Shown here: piece after piece, positions 1 through 8,662 of the stretch
How the letters are laid out: each line of letters opens with the position of its first letter
Numbering within the stretch: position 1 is the stretch's first letter
Notes under the pieces: generated by a model
The model's input: the letters and a program-made list of their open reading frames with translations, nothing else
What the model was told of the DNA's origin: nothing
Database searches by the model: none
Made by a program: the position numbers and the translations under genes
Origin: Streptomyces indicus
GTDB taxonomy: Bacteria > Actinomycetota > Actinomycetes > Streptomycetales > Streptomycetaceae
DNA length: 64,000 nt
Direction: 5' to 3'
Assembly: GCF_900100315.1 (NCBI RefSeq)
Contig: NZ_FNFF01000010.1
Span: 62,001 to 126,000, forward strand

Positions 1-432
1 GAACTCACCGCGGAAATCGCCCGCCTGCGCGCGGAACTGGGCACGTACCGCACGGCGCTGTCCCGCCCGTTCCCGGTGGCGGTCCTCCACTGGCCCGCCA
101 CGGAACTCACCGAACTCCTGGCCGCCTACCCCTCCCTGACCTCGGAATACCCGTCCCACGAGGAGCACTTGGCCACCATAGAGTCCTCCCTGCGCGAACT
201 CGCCGCCTCGGGCACGGAAAACCTGGGCATCGTGACCGCCACGGTCCCCTCCTACGAGGCCTTCGCCGCCTCGGAGGGCACGTCCCCGGACGATGCGTCA
301 CTGCTCCCGCAGTACGCGACGACGCTGGCGGCACGGGGGCGGGCGGTGGCTTGGCCGCCCAGTGGGGTTTGTTGGTGTGGGTCGGGGGTGGCTTACGGGG
401 AGTGCCACGGAGCTCCCGAGGTCGACGCCTGA
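1..432 (+). CDS. SEC-C motif protein, C-terminal part (5' end outside window)
   Basis: The reading frame is open from base 1, so the start lies upstream and at least 143 C-terminal residues are visible. The last 25 residues hold a SEC-C zinc-binding motif, CWCGSGVAYGECHG, with the spacing CxC...CH that binds one metal in SecA-type tails. The part before it is helical and rich in Leu, Glu and Ala, with no other domain I recognise. SEC-C tails usually sit on proteins that contact nucleic acid or other proteins; the function of this one is unknown. Its stop overlaps the next start by one base (TGATG), suggesting translational coupling with the nuclease-like gene. Confidence 0.75.
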   Translation, partial: ELTAEIARLRAELGTYRTALSRPFPVAVLHWPATELTELLAAYPSLTSEYPSHEEHLATIESSLRELAASGTENLGIVTATVPSYEAFAASEGTSPDDASLLPQYATTLAARGRAVAWPPSGVCWCGSGVAYGECHGAPEVDA

Positions 433-1331
433 TGCTCGACATACGCATCAACGAGCAACTTCGCAGACGAACGGTGCACGACAGGTTCGGCGGAAATCGG
501 CAGCAAGGGATCACCCCCGCCACCAAGGCGGATAACGAGCTCATGCTCTTCAGCAGCCTCAAAGGCGCACGCCTATATGGCTACGTCGACGGCTGGGGAG
601 CAGACGGCCACTATCACTACACCGGCGAAGGTACGGTCGGCGACCAGGACATGGTCGGAGGAAATCTCAACATCCTCCACCACCGAAAGGATCGCCGACC
701 CGTCTACGTATTTCGTCCGGTATCCCCTGGCGTCGTGGAACACCTTGGCGAGTTCACGCTTGCCGAGGACAAGCCTTGGTATCGCATGGACCGCCCGGAC
801 AAGTTTGGCGAGATGCGAAGCGTCATCACTTTCCGGCTCAAGCCCGTGTCCGAAGAGCGAGTTGACCTGCCACAAGGGCCACCACGCCACTCGCAGACGA
901 CGGTAGAGGATGTCGCCGTCGAGCAAAGCATCGTCAAGAAGACGAGGGTCCCAGCGCAGGCGGAACGTGAGGCAGAGCGGCGCGAGGCTGTCTTGGTTGA
1001 CCGGTATCTGCGTCATCTTCGCCGGCAGGGAGTCACGGCAACGCGGAAGAAGATCACCCTTGGGGATGAGCGCACGGTGTTGCGTACAGATATCTACGTC
1101 GCAGCAGACAACTTTCTCATCGAGGCCAAGGGGACGATCTCGCGCGAAGCCATACGAAGCGCGATAGGGCAGCTCTTCGACTACCAGAGATACATCAGCC
1201 CACGCCCCGCTCTCGGACTGCTTCTTCCCGATCAACCGCGCGAAGACATGATCGATCTCTGCGCAGCTCTCAACATCACCAGCATTTGGGCAGAAGGTGA
1301 CTCCTTCCAAGTGCACAAGGCGTCACCTTGA
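432..1331 (+). CDS. Putative modification-dependent restriction endonuclease (SRA-like N domain + PD-(D/E)XK nuclease domain)
   Basis: 299 residues from the ATG at 432, chosen because it overlaps the upstream stop; an in-frame GTG/ATG further up would run into the previous gene. Residues ~15-130 contain RQQGITP, DGWGADGHYHYTGEG and GDQDM, which resemble the SRA-like modified-base-binding domain found in ScoMcrA-type type IV restriction enzymes (recognised from memory). Residues ~180-290 contain LRTDIYV...FLIEAKG followed by a helix with QLFDYQRYI; the D...ExK pattern is typical of a PD-(D/E)XK nuclease core. The central segment is charged and probably a linker. Codon use is clearly more AT-rich than its neighbours, a sign of recent transfer. 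No methyltransferase is adjacent, which fits a type IV enzyme. Domain calls are inference. Confidence 0.65.
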   Translation: MLDIRINEQLRRRTVHDRFGGNRQQGITPATKADNELMLFSSLKGARLYGYVDGWGADGHYHYTGEGTVGDQDMVGGNLNILHHRKDRRPVYVFRPVSPGVVEHLGEFTLAEDKPWYRMDRPDKFGEMRSVITFRLKPVSEERVDLPQGPPRHSQTTVEDVAVEQSIVKKTRVPAQAEREAERREAVLVDRYLRHLRRQGVTATRKKITLGDERTVLRTDIYVAADNFLIEAKGTISREAIRSAIGQLFDYQRYISPRPALGLLLPDQPREDMIDLCAALNITSIWAEGDSFQVHKASP

Positions 1332-1341
1332 GGCCTGCTCC

Positions 1342-1899
1342 TTACGCCGCCAACTCCGCCCGAGGATGCCCAGGAGCCAAGAACACCACCACATCACTCC
1401 CCGCCCCACCCGCCTCCGGCAACGGAGCCACCTCGTGCCAGCCCAGCCTTCGGTAGCTGGCCACGGTCGACGTGGCGCGGCGGGACATGGGGACCCATGC
1501 GCGGCCCGACGGGGCGTCGTCGACCAGTTCTGACAGGAGTGAGCGGCCCACGCCGGCCGGGCGGGCGTGGCGGCGGACGGCGAGTTCGTCCAACTCCAGC
1601 GCTCCGACCAGGAGTTCGCGGACGCGGTCCGGGCCCAGTTGCGCCGCGACCTTCGCGTAGGTGCGCGTGTCCGGGAGGGACTTCGGGGTGAGCCAGGCGA
1701 TGGCGAAGCCGTCGATGCCCTGGCGGGACTGGGCCAGTACGGCGCGGAAGCCGGGGCGGTCGGCGTCGTTGCACAGGCGGTAGTGGAAACGCTGGATCGA
1801 TTCTTCGTTCTCGTTCCACGGCGGGGCCGAGAAGACCTCGGCGTACGCGTCGACCAGGTCTTCCACGAGGTCGAGGACAGTGGCTCCGTAACAGATCAC
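1342..1899 (-). CDS. GNAT family N-acetyltransferase
   Basis: 185 residues. I chose the GTG at 1899 because GGAG lies 8 nt upstream; a longer frame upstream is low-complexity and unlikely to be translated. The C-terminal half has the GNAT pattern: a beta-strand with LELDELAVRRHARPAGVGRSLLSEL, where the R-x-x-G-V-G-R-S acetyl-CoA loop is recognisable, then a 'SYRRLGW' segment typical of the last helix and strand. The substrate is unknown. It stands alone, convergent with the nuclease-like gene, 10 bp away. Confidence 0.75.
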   Translation of the reverse strand: MICYGATVLDLVEDLVDAYAEVFSAPPWNENEESIQRFHYRLCNDADRPGFRAVLAQSRQGIDGFAIAWLTPKSLPDTRTYAKVAAQLGPDRVRELLVGALELDELAVRRHARPAGVGRSLLSELVDDAPSGRAWVPMSRRATSTVASYRRLGWHEVAPLPEAGGAGSDVVVFLAPGHPRAELAA

Positions 1900-2520
1900 C
1901 TGAACTGCTCCTTGCTCCGCTTCTTGGATCGCGGTCCCGCCCCCGCGAGGTTGCGAGGTGGCAGGGTCGCGCCGATCCGGTTGATCCGATGCGTCCGCTG
2001 GGCGCGCCCCACGTGGTCGCGTGTGGCCGGTGGCCGATGCCGAGGGCCGCGAGGTCCGTGTGCCGCGTGCGCTATGACCGAATGTAGGGCCTACGGGGCG
2101 GTATTGGGCACCGAGCACCTTTGAACACCCTGTGATGCAGAAGGTGTTGGTCGGGGCGGATCTTCAACTTCCGTACCGTAAAGCCGAGATGAGCATGGGT
2201 CATGCGCCTTCAGGGCCTTTGGGAAGCTGCTCCCCTCGCGCCCCGAAATGGCCTTCCCGTACGGGCGTGTCGCGCGCGCCATTGGTCCTACGGTACGAAC
2301 ACCGTGCCCCTCCCGTACGCCTCATCCGGGAACTGGTCACCCCTGAACTCCCGTACGAGGGTGTGGTGTTGCCCCCGGGCAGGCGCCGGGTGGTCCGCTG
2401 CGGGAGGCGTACACATTGAGGACAGAAGTTGTCCGCTTCTCTTTCTACTGTGTGGGTGTCGGAGCAAGTCCCGGCAGGGGCAAGGCTCACAGGGAGAAGC
2501 AGAGAAGCAGGGGAGATCGC
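1900..2520. other. Intergenic region, divergent promoters
   Basis: About 620 bp without a convincing gene between the GNAT and the NmrA-type gene, which are divergent. It is rich in CGTACG-type self-complementary words. A clear inverted repeat, GGACA-N5-TGTCC, lies at 2420-2434, about 90 bp before the NmrA start, and is a candidate operator for that gene. No regulator gene is adjacent. The short open frames here show no recognisable protein features. Confidence 0.5.
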
Positions 2521-3423
2521 ATGATTCTCGTCACCGCAGCCACCGCGCCCGTCGGCCGTTCCGTGGTCGAGCAGTTGGCCGGGCAGGGGGTCGGAGTGCG
2601 GGCGCTGACGCGGGAGCCCGAGCGGGCCGGGCTGCCGGAGCAGGCCGAGGTGGTGCAGGGGGATCTCGGCGATGCGGGGAGTCTGAGGGAGGCGCTGCGC
2701 GGGGTCGACGGGGTCTTTCTGCTGGCGGCCTCGCCCGCGTTCGATGCGGGTGCTTTCGCTAAGGCGGCGAAGGAGGCCGGGGTGCGGCGGATTGTCTTCC
2801 AGTCGTCCGGGGCGATCGAGGAGGGCGTGGAAGTCCAGTCGAATCCCGTGGCCGGGTTCCACGAGGCGATCGAGCGGGCGTTGGCCGGCTCGGGGGTGGA
2901 CTGCACCTTCCTGCGGCTGGCCGTCGAGTCGTCCGGGTCCCTGGAGTGGTCCTTCGACGTGGCGGGGCAGTTGGCCGCGGGGGATGTCGTGCGGGGGCCG
3001 TCTGCCGATGCGGTCGAGACGCCGATCCACCCGGCCGATTTCGCGGCCGTCGTCATCGCCGCGCTGCGGGATGAGCGGGATGAGGAGGATAAGGGCGATG
3101 AGGGGGATGAGGGGGATGAGGGGGAGCGCGTGCGCGCCTCGCGTGTGTACCCCGTGACCGGGCCGCACCGCCTCAGCCTGGCCGAGCAGGTTCGGTTGAT
3201 CGGGGAGGCGCTGAACCGGTCGGTGACGTATGAGGAGTTGAGCGAGGCGGAGGCCGCGGAGGCCATCAGTCCCTACGCTCCGGCGGAGGTGCTGCTCGGC
3301 ACGTGGGCCCGGCATGTCGCGAGCCCTCCGCCGGTCGCCGACACGCTGCACCGGCTCACCGGCACAGCGGGCCGCAGCTCTCAGGAGTGGGCCGCCCACA
3401 CCGCCGCGAGGCTCGCCTCCTGA
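2521..3423 (+). CDS. NmrA-like NAD(P)-binding oxidoreductase
   Basis: 300 residues from the ATG at 2521, preceded by GGGAGATCGC. The N-terminus MILVTAATAPVGRSVVEQLA is a variant Rossmann dinucleotide-binding loop, and the following ALTREPER / VVQGDLGDAGSL / GVDGVFLLAA segments are the usual atypical-SDR (NmrA/HSCARG) pattern. These proteins act as redox sensors or reductases in the cytosol; several are paired with HxlR-type regulators, but none is adjacent here. Residues ~190-201 are an acidic GDE repeat encoded by a 9-bp tandem repeat (3097-3123), in a position where family members normally have a short loop. Substrate unknown. Confidence 0.8.
   Translation: MILVTAATAPVGRSVVEQLAGQGVGVRALTREPERAGLPEQAEVVQGDLGDAGSLREALRGVDGVFLLAASPAFDAGAFAKAAKEAGVRRIVFQSSGAIEEGVEVQSNPVAGFHEAIERALAGSGVDCTFLRLAVESSGSLEWSFDVAGQLAAGDVVRGPSADAVETPIHPADFAAVVIAALRDERDEEDKGDEGDEGDEGERVRASRVYPVTGPHRLSLAEQVRLIGEALNRSVTYEELSEAEAAEAISPYAPAEVLLGTWARHVASPPPVADTLHRLTGTAGRSSQEWAAHTAARLAS
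3097..3123 (+). repeat. Coding 9-bp tandem repeat (GATGAGGGG x3)
   Basis: Three perfect copies of GATGAGGGG, with degenerate flanking copies, inside the NmrA-type gene. They encode an acidic Gly-Asp-Glu repeat. The unit length keeps the frame, so copy number can vary without breaking the protein. Confidence 0.85.
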
Positions 3424-3511
3424 GACGAAGGCGGCGGGGCCCACGTGCGAGGGCGGCCACCACACCGCGGTGGCCGCCCCGATCGGCAATCGGGCGAGCG
3501 CCTGACGCGCG

Positions 3512-5002
3512 TCAAGCCGTCCGCGCCCCGCCCGCCGTCGCCGCGCTCGCCACCGACAACGGCACCGCGATGTCCTCGAGCGAGCGCCGTTCCGCCCGTA
3601 CGGCGAAGAAGGCCGCCACCAGCCCCGCCGCCACCATCAGGCCGGCCCCGATCTGGAAGGCGAGGACCGTGTCGGCGACCACGCCCGACTCCGTGAGCTT
3701 GGCGAACAGGAGCGGGCCGCTGATGCCGCCGGCCGCCGTGCCGACCGCGTAGAAGAAGGCGATCGCCATCGCGCGCGTCTCCATCGGGAAGATCTCGGAG
3801 ACGGTGAGGTACGCGCTGCTCGCGCCCGCCGAGGCGAAGAAGAGGACCACCGACCAGCAGGCCGTGAGGGTCATGGCGCTCAGCGAGCCGCGGTCGAACA
3901 GCCATGCCGTGCCGAACAGGAGCAGCCCCGACAAGACGTACGTCGAGGTGATCATGATCTTGCGGCCGACCGTGTCGAAGAGCTTGCCGAGCAGCAGCGG
4001 GCCGAGGAAGTTGCCGGCCGCGATCACCGCGAAGTAGTAGCCGGTGCTGCCCGTCGGGACGTCGAAGAACTTGGTGAGGATCGCGCCGAAGCCGAAGGTG
4101 ATCGCGTTGTAGAGGAAGGCCTGGCCGATGAAGAGGGAGAGGCCGAGGACTGTTCGCTTCGGGTACGCCGTGAAGACCGTGCGCGCGATGGTCAGGAAGC
4201 CGATCGACTTGCGTTGGTGGATGGTCATCTCCGAGGCGGGCTCGGGGAGTTCGGTGCCCTTTTCCGCTCGTACGCTGTCCTCGATCGAGGAGACGAGTTC
4301 CTCCGCCTCCTCTCCCCTGCCGTGGATGAACAGCCAGCGTGGGGATTCGGGGACGTTGCGGCGTACGAGGAGGATCACGAGGCCCAGGACCACGCCCAGC
4401 GCGAAGGTCAGGCGCCAGCCCACGTTCATCGCGAACAGCGAGGTGTCGAGCGCGACGATCGAGAGCAGCGAGCCGCCGATCGCACCCAGCCAGAAACTGC
4501 CGTTGATGATCAGGTCCACGCGGCCGCGGTACAGGGACGGGATCAGTTCGTCGATGGCCGAGTTGATCGCCGCGTACTCGCCGCCGATACCGAAGCCGGT
4601 CAGGAAGCGGAAGAGGAAGAACCACCAGGAGTGGAAGGAGATCGCGGTCAGGGCGGTCGCGGCGAGATAGACGGCCAGCGTGAGGATGAAGAGTTTCTTG
4701 CGGCCGAAGCGGTCGGTGAGCCAGCCGAAGAAGAGGGCGCCGCTGCACGCGCCCGCCACGTAGAGGGCCGCCGCGATGCCCGTGACCTGCGCGGAGCTGA
4801 TCGGCAGGCCGCTGCCCTCCTCGGAGAGGCGGCCCGCGATGTTGCCGACGATCGTGACTTCCAGACCGTCGAGGATCCATACCGTGCCGAGTCCGATCAC
4901 CACCGTCCAATGCCAGCGCGACCAGGGCAATCGGTCGAGACGGGCGGGTACGGCTGTGGTGATTGTTCCGGTGGAGCCCACGGATCCAGAACCGGCGGAC
5001 AT
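3512..5002 (-). CDS. MFS transporter (metabolite:H+ symporter / sugar-porter type)
   Basis: 496 residues with about twelve hydrophobic segments. The ATG at 5002 follows a strong AAGGAGGTG ribosome binding site. Loop 2-3 has the MFS motif GWLTDRFGRKK, and the second half has the matching GKLFDTVGRKIM. GFGIGGEYAAINSAIDELIP after TM4 matches the metabolite:H+ symporter/sugar-porter branch. It acts in the cytoplasmic membrane; the substrate cannot be told. It stands alone, convergent with the NmrA-type gene. Confidence 0.85.
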   Translation of the reverse strand: MSAGSGSVGSTGTITTAVPARLDRLPWSRWHWTVVIGLGTVWILDGLEVTIVGNIAGRLSEEGSGLPISSAQVTGIAAALYVAGACSGALFFGWLTDRFGRKKLFILTLAVYLAATALTAISFHSWWFFLFRFLTGFGIGGEYAAINSAIDELIPSLYRGRVDLIINGSFWLGAIGGSLLSIVALDTSLFAMNVGWRLTFALGVVLGLVILLVRRNVPESPRWLFIHGRGEEAEELVSSIEDSVRAEKGTELPEPASEMTIHQRKSIGFLTIARTVFTAYPKRTVLGLSLFIGQAFLYNAITFGFGAILTKFFDVPTGSTGYYFAVIAAGNFLGPLLLGKLFDTVGRKIMITSTYVLSGLLLFGTAWLFDRGSLSAMTLTACWSVVLFFASAGASSAYLTVSEIFPMETRAMAIAFFYAVGTAAGGISGPLLFAKLTESGVVADTVLAFQIGAGLMVAAGLVAAFFAVRAERRSLEDIAVPLSVASAATAGGARTA

Positions 5003-5120
5003 ACGGCACCTCCTTGTGACGGTGCCGTCCGAGTCCCCTCGGCCTGGGGTTTTACGCTCTCCTCCGCGCCCGGAGCCCGTAACCCCTCCGCGCCCCGAGC
5101 CGCGCGTGACCCCGTACCCC

Positions 5121-6455
5121 CTACGCGCCCAGAGCGTGCGTGAGCGTGTAGATCAGGAGTCCCACCAGCGAGCCCACCACCGTGCCGTTGATCCGGATGA
5201 ACTGCAGGTCGCGGCCGATGTGCGCCTCGATCTTCCTGGTCGTCTGGTCGGCGTCCCAGCCCGCGACGGTGTCCGTGATCAGCGAGGTGATCTCGCGGCG
5301 GTACGTGTTCACCACGTGCACCGCGACATCCTCCGCCCAGCCGTCCACCTTGGCCCGCAGCCGGGCGTCGGCGGACAGGCGGGCGCCGAGCGACAGGAGC
5401 CCGGCGCGCACGCGCAGACGCAGCTCGCTGCGCTCGTCCTCGGCCGCGGCCACGATCATCTGGCGCACGGAGGACCAGGCCGAGGCGATGATGTCCTGCA
5501 CCTCGCCGCGGCCGAGCACCTCGGACTTGAGGCGCTCCACGCGCATCCGCGTGTCCGTGTCGGACTGGAGGTCGGCTGCGAAGTCCCGCAGGAAGCGGTC
5601 GATGGCGCCGCGCGCGGGGTGCTCGGGCATGTCGCGCATCTCGGTGACGAAGCGCAGCAGCTCCTTGTAGACCCGCTCGCCGACCTTCTTGTCCACGAAG
5701 CGCGGGGTCCAGCCGGGGGCGCCGCCCTGCACCGCGTCCATGACCTGGTCGCTGTGCACGACGAGCCAGTCGTGGGCCCGTACGCAGACCAGGTCCACGA
5801 CCTTGCGGTGGCCGCCGTCCGCGACCACCTTCTCCAGGGTCTTGCCGATGCCGGGGGCGATCTCGGCGGCGTCCGCGCGCCGCGTGATGGCCTCGCCGAC
5901 GACGGCCTGCACGTCGGAGTCGCGCAGGACGGTGAGCGCGCCGCGCAGGGCGGTGGACAGCTCGGAGGTGACGCGGTCTGCGTTGGCGGGCTCGGCCAGC
6001 CACTCGCCGAGCCGGGCGCCGAGGGCGACGGTGCGCAACCTGCGGCGTACGACGTCCTCGGAGAGGAAGTTCTCACCCACGAACTCACCGAGCGAGGCGC
6101 CGAGTTGGTCCTTCTTCGTGGGGATGATCGCGGTGTGCGGGATGGGCAGGCCGAGGGGATGCCGGAAGAGGGCGGTGACCGCGAACCAGTCGGCCATCGC
6201 GCCGACCATGCCGGCCTCGGCCGCGGCCGCCACGTAACCGGTCCAGGGGCCCATGCCGGAGTTCTGCGCCCACTTGGCGAGGATGTAGACCACCGCGACG
6301 AAGACCAGCAGGCCGGTCGCGGTGGCCTTCATACGGCGCACACCGCGGCGCCGCTCCTCGTCGGCGGCGTTGAATGAGAAGCCGGAGCCCGGGGCATGCT
6401 GCCTGCGCGAGGCCGGTCCGGATTGCTCCGTATCCCTCACGTTCGTCCGTTCCAT
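5121..6455 (-). CDS. DUF445 membrane protein
   Basis: 444 residues if it starts at the ATG at 6455; an in-frame ATG at residue 42 is also possible because the first 40 residues are polar and charged. Two hydrophobic segments lie near the N-terminus (ATGLLVFVAVVYILAKW and a second one ending AMADWFAVTALFRHP, the typical DUF445 signature) and one at the C-terminus (NGTVVGSLVGLLIYTL). Between them is a long helical region. DUF445 proteins are bacterial inner-membrane proteins of unknown function. The gene is transcribed toward the MFS gene, about 118 bp away. Confidence 0.85.
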   Translation of the reverse strand: MERTNVRDTEQSGPASRRQHAPGSGFSFNAADEERRRGVRRMKATATGLLVFVAVVYILAKWAQNSGMGPWTGYVAAAAEAGMVGAMADWFAVTALFRHPLGLPIPHTAIIPTKKDQLGASLGEFVGENFLSEDVVRRRLRTVALGARLGEWLAEPANADRVTSELSTALRGALTVLRDSDVQAVVGEAITRRADAAEIAPGIGKTLEKVVADGGHRKVVDLVCVRAHDWLVVHSDQVMDAVQGGAPGWTPRFVDKKVGERVYKELLRFVTEMRDMPEHPARGAIDRFLRDFAADLQSDTDTRMRVERLKSEVLGRGEVQDIIASAWSSVRQMIVAAAEDERSELRLRVRAGLLSLGARLSADARLRAKVDGWAEDVAVHVVNTYRREITSLITDTVAGWDADQTTRKIEAHIGRDLQFIRINGTVVGSLVGLLIYTLTHALGA

Positions 6456-6809
6456 CCGCCCTACCGCTCCATCCGCCGGCCGGCACCCGAGGTCAGGTCT
6501 CGCTGCTGCCGGTACCCGGGATCTCGCACCTATTGTCCCTGCCTGACTCGTCCCTGCCCGACTTGTCCCTGCCTGACCCGTTCATCGAACGCATCACATC
6601 TGACCGACTCCTGGAACGCATCAGGAGTTCCCGGCGTCCTTCCCTGTCGACACGGAACCGGGGAAACATCAGGGATGTCCCCGGTACGGAGTCGGGGATG
6701 ACGGCCGGGCACGACACGGGGGGTACCGTGCGCGACCTCGGGCTGCATACCGCAAAATGGGATTGTCGAACCGGAGCCGAGGGCTCCCCTGCCCGAGGAG
6801 CTCACGCGC
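6456..6809. other. Intergenic region with 15-bp triplicate
   Basis: 354 bp between divergent DUF445 and SGNH genes. It holds a tandem triplet (6535-6579) but no gene I can support. GAGGAG, 9 nt before the SGNH start, is the SGNH ribosome binding site. Confidence 0.6.
6535..6579. repeat. 15-bp tandem repeat, three copies
   Basis: Three near-identical 15-bp units beginning GTCCCTGCC(T/C)GAC lie head to tail in the divergent promoter region. One or two bases differ between copies. Confidence 0.8.
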
Positions 6810-8120
6810 ATGACCAGGCGTCACGGTTATGCCCTCCTGGCCGCCATGGCCGCTCTGGTGGTCCTTGTCGGCACCGCCATATACGTCACCTTCTCGGGCG
6901 GCGGCGACCGCGACACCACGGTGAGCGCCGGCCCCTCGCCGCAGGGTTCGGCCGACCGCGCCTCCGCGGGTTCCTGGGTCGGTACGTGGTCCACGGCCCC
7001 GGCCGGTGCCGAACCGCGTACGGGCGCGGGCTTCGCCGGGCGCACGCTGCGCAATGTGGTGCACACGAGCGTCGGCGGTACGAGTGCCCGCATCACGCTC
7101 TCCAACCTCTTCGGCACCGCGCCGCTGACCATCGACCACGCCTCGATCGCGGTGGCCTCCGCGCCCAGCAACCCGACCGCGCTCCCGGAGTCGCTGCGCC
7201 GGCTGACCTTCGGCGGCAAGCCCTCCGTGGTGATCCCGGCGGGCGGGCAGGTGGTCTCGGACCCGGCGCACCTCGGCGTGCCCGCGGACGCGGACCTGCT
7301 GGTGAGCACCTACTCGCAGCGGTCGTCCGGACCGGTCACGTACCACCCGCACGCACGGCAGATCTCGTACGTGGCGAACGGCGACCAGACGCAGAACCCG
7401 CGCGGTGACCGCTACACCGGGCAGAGCCCGTACTGGCGTTATCTGACCGCGGTCGACGTCCTCACGCGCGAGGCCGCCGGCTCGGTGGCCGTCCTCGGCG
7501 ACTCGCTGACCGACGGCGTCAGCTCCACCCTCGGCGCCAACGCGCGCTGGACGGACATCCTCGCGGACCGGCTGCGCGAGGAGGCGGGCGCGCCCCGGCT
7601 CGGCGTGCTCAACGCGGGGATCAGCGGCAACCAGCTGGTGCCCGGCGGCCGTTACAAGCCCGCGGGCCCCAGCGGGGTGAGCCGCTTCGACCGCGACGTC
7701 CTGTCCCGTACGGGGATCAGGGCCGTGGTCGTCTGCCTCGGTGTGAACGACCTGCTGCGCAACCCCGAGGGCGCGAGCGCCGAGGAGATCCTCGACGCGA
7801 TGCGCGAGCTGACCCGCCAGGCGCACGCCCGCGGGCTGCGCGTGACGGGCGCGACGCTGATGCCGTTCAACGGCCACCGCGGCTACCGCCCGCACCTGGA
7901 GGCGATGCGCCGCACGATCAACGCGGAGATCCGCGCGGGCCGCGTCTTCGACGAGGTGGTCGACTTCGACCGCGCCCTGCGCGATCCGTACGCACCGGAC
8001 CGGCTGCGGGCCCCGTACGACTCGGGCGACCACCTGCACCCGAGCGACGCGGGCTACCGCAAGATGGCCGAGGCGTTCAACCTGGCGCATCTGCGGGGGC
8101 GGGCTCCGGCGGAGCTCTGA
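6810..8120 (+). CDS. Secreted/anchored SGNH-family (GDSL) hydrolase
   Basis: 436 residues. The N-terminus (MTRRHGYALLAAMAALVVLVGTA...) is a signal peptide or uncleaved anchor, so the enzyme works outside the membrane. The four SGNH blocks are present: GDSLTDG (nucleophile Ser, residue ~230), the Gly of AGISGNQL, the Asn of CLGVNDL, and the catalytic Asp/His pair in SGDHLHPSD near the C-terminus. The GTWSTAPAGAEP start of the mature part is shared with the XynE-like esterase subgroup. Likely a carbohydrate or lipid esterase; substrate unknown. Confidence 0.88.
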   Translation: MTRRHGYALLAAMAALVVLVGTAIYVTFSGGGDRDTTVSAGPSPQGSADRASAGSWVGTWSTAPAGAEPRTGAGFAGRTLRNVVHTSVGGTSARITLSNLFGTAPLTIDHASIAVASAPSNPTALPESLRRLTFGGKPSVVIPAGGQVVSDPAHLGVPADADLLVSTYSQRSSGPVTYHPHARQISYVANGDQTQNPRGDRYTGQSPYWRYLTAVDVLTREAAGSVAVLGDSLTDGVSSTLGANARWTDILADRLREEAGAPRLGVLNAGISGNQLVPGGRYKPAGPSGVSRFDRDVLSRTGIRAVVVCLGVNDLLRNPEGASAEEILDAMRELTRQAHARGLRVTGATLMPFNGHRGYRPHLEAMRRTINAEIRAGRVFDEVVDFDRALRDPYAPDRLRAPYDSGDHLHPSDAGYRKMAEAFNLAHLRGRAPAEL

Positions 8121-8129
8121 GGCCGGCCG

Positions 8130-8648
8130 ATGGGCGAAATGATGCTGTCCGACGGGACCGTCACGCTGTCACCGCTGCGCCCTGAGGACGTGGACGGCCA
8201 TCTCGCGGGCGAGGACGCCCTGCTCGTGCGCTTCCTCAACGGCGGTCCGGGCACGCGGGAGAGCGTGGACGCGTACGTGCGGCACTGCATGGAGCAGTGG
8301 GCGGACGCCGGGCCGCTGCGCGCGTTCGGCATCCGGGTGGACGGTGGCGGGACGCTCGTGGGGACGGTCGATCTGCGGTTCGCCGCGGAAGGGCTCGCCC
8401 CCGGCCAGGTGAACGTCGCGTACGGTCTCTACGCTCCGTGGCGCGGGCAGGGCCTTGCCACCCGCGCCGTGCGGCTCGTGCTGCCGTACGCGGCACGCGA
8501 AGGCGGGCGGGAGGCGGTGATCCAGGTCGAGCCGGAGAATCCGGGCTCCGCGGCGGTCGCGCGGCGGGCGGGGTTCACGCCCCGGGCGGTGCGGGGCGGC
8601 ACCGGGCTCGACTGGTACGTGAAGGATCTGCGCACCGACATCCCGTGA
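8130..8648 (+). CDS. GNAT family N-acetyltransferase (RimJ/RimL-like)
   Basis: 172 residues. Starting 9 bp after the SGNH stop, it is probably co-transcribed with it. The acetyl-CoA loop is visible in YGLYAPWRGQGLATRAVRLV (R/Q-x-x-G-x-G/A), and the C-terminal VEPENPGSAAVARRAGF segment is the classic RimJ/RimL ending. Members acetylate ribosomal proteins, antibiotics or small amines; this substrate is unknown. Start codon choice (8130 or the ATG pair at 8139) is uncertain as no strong ribosome binding site is seen. Confidence 0.8.
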   Translation: MGEMMLSDGTVTLSPLRPEDVDGHLAGEDALLVRFLNGGPGTRESVDAYVRHCMEQWADAGPLRAFGIRVDGGGTLVGTVDLRFAAEGLAPGQVNVAYGLYAPWRGQGLATRAVRLVLPYAAREGGREAVIQVEPENPGSAAVARRAGFTPRAVRGGTGLDWYVKDLRTDIP

Positions 8649-8662
8649 CGCCGCCGTAGGCC

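Noticed and set aside
2132..2419. 95-codon frame before the NmrA-type gene
   Set aside because: No ribosome binding site and no recognisable protein pattern.
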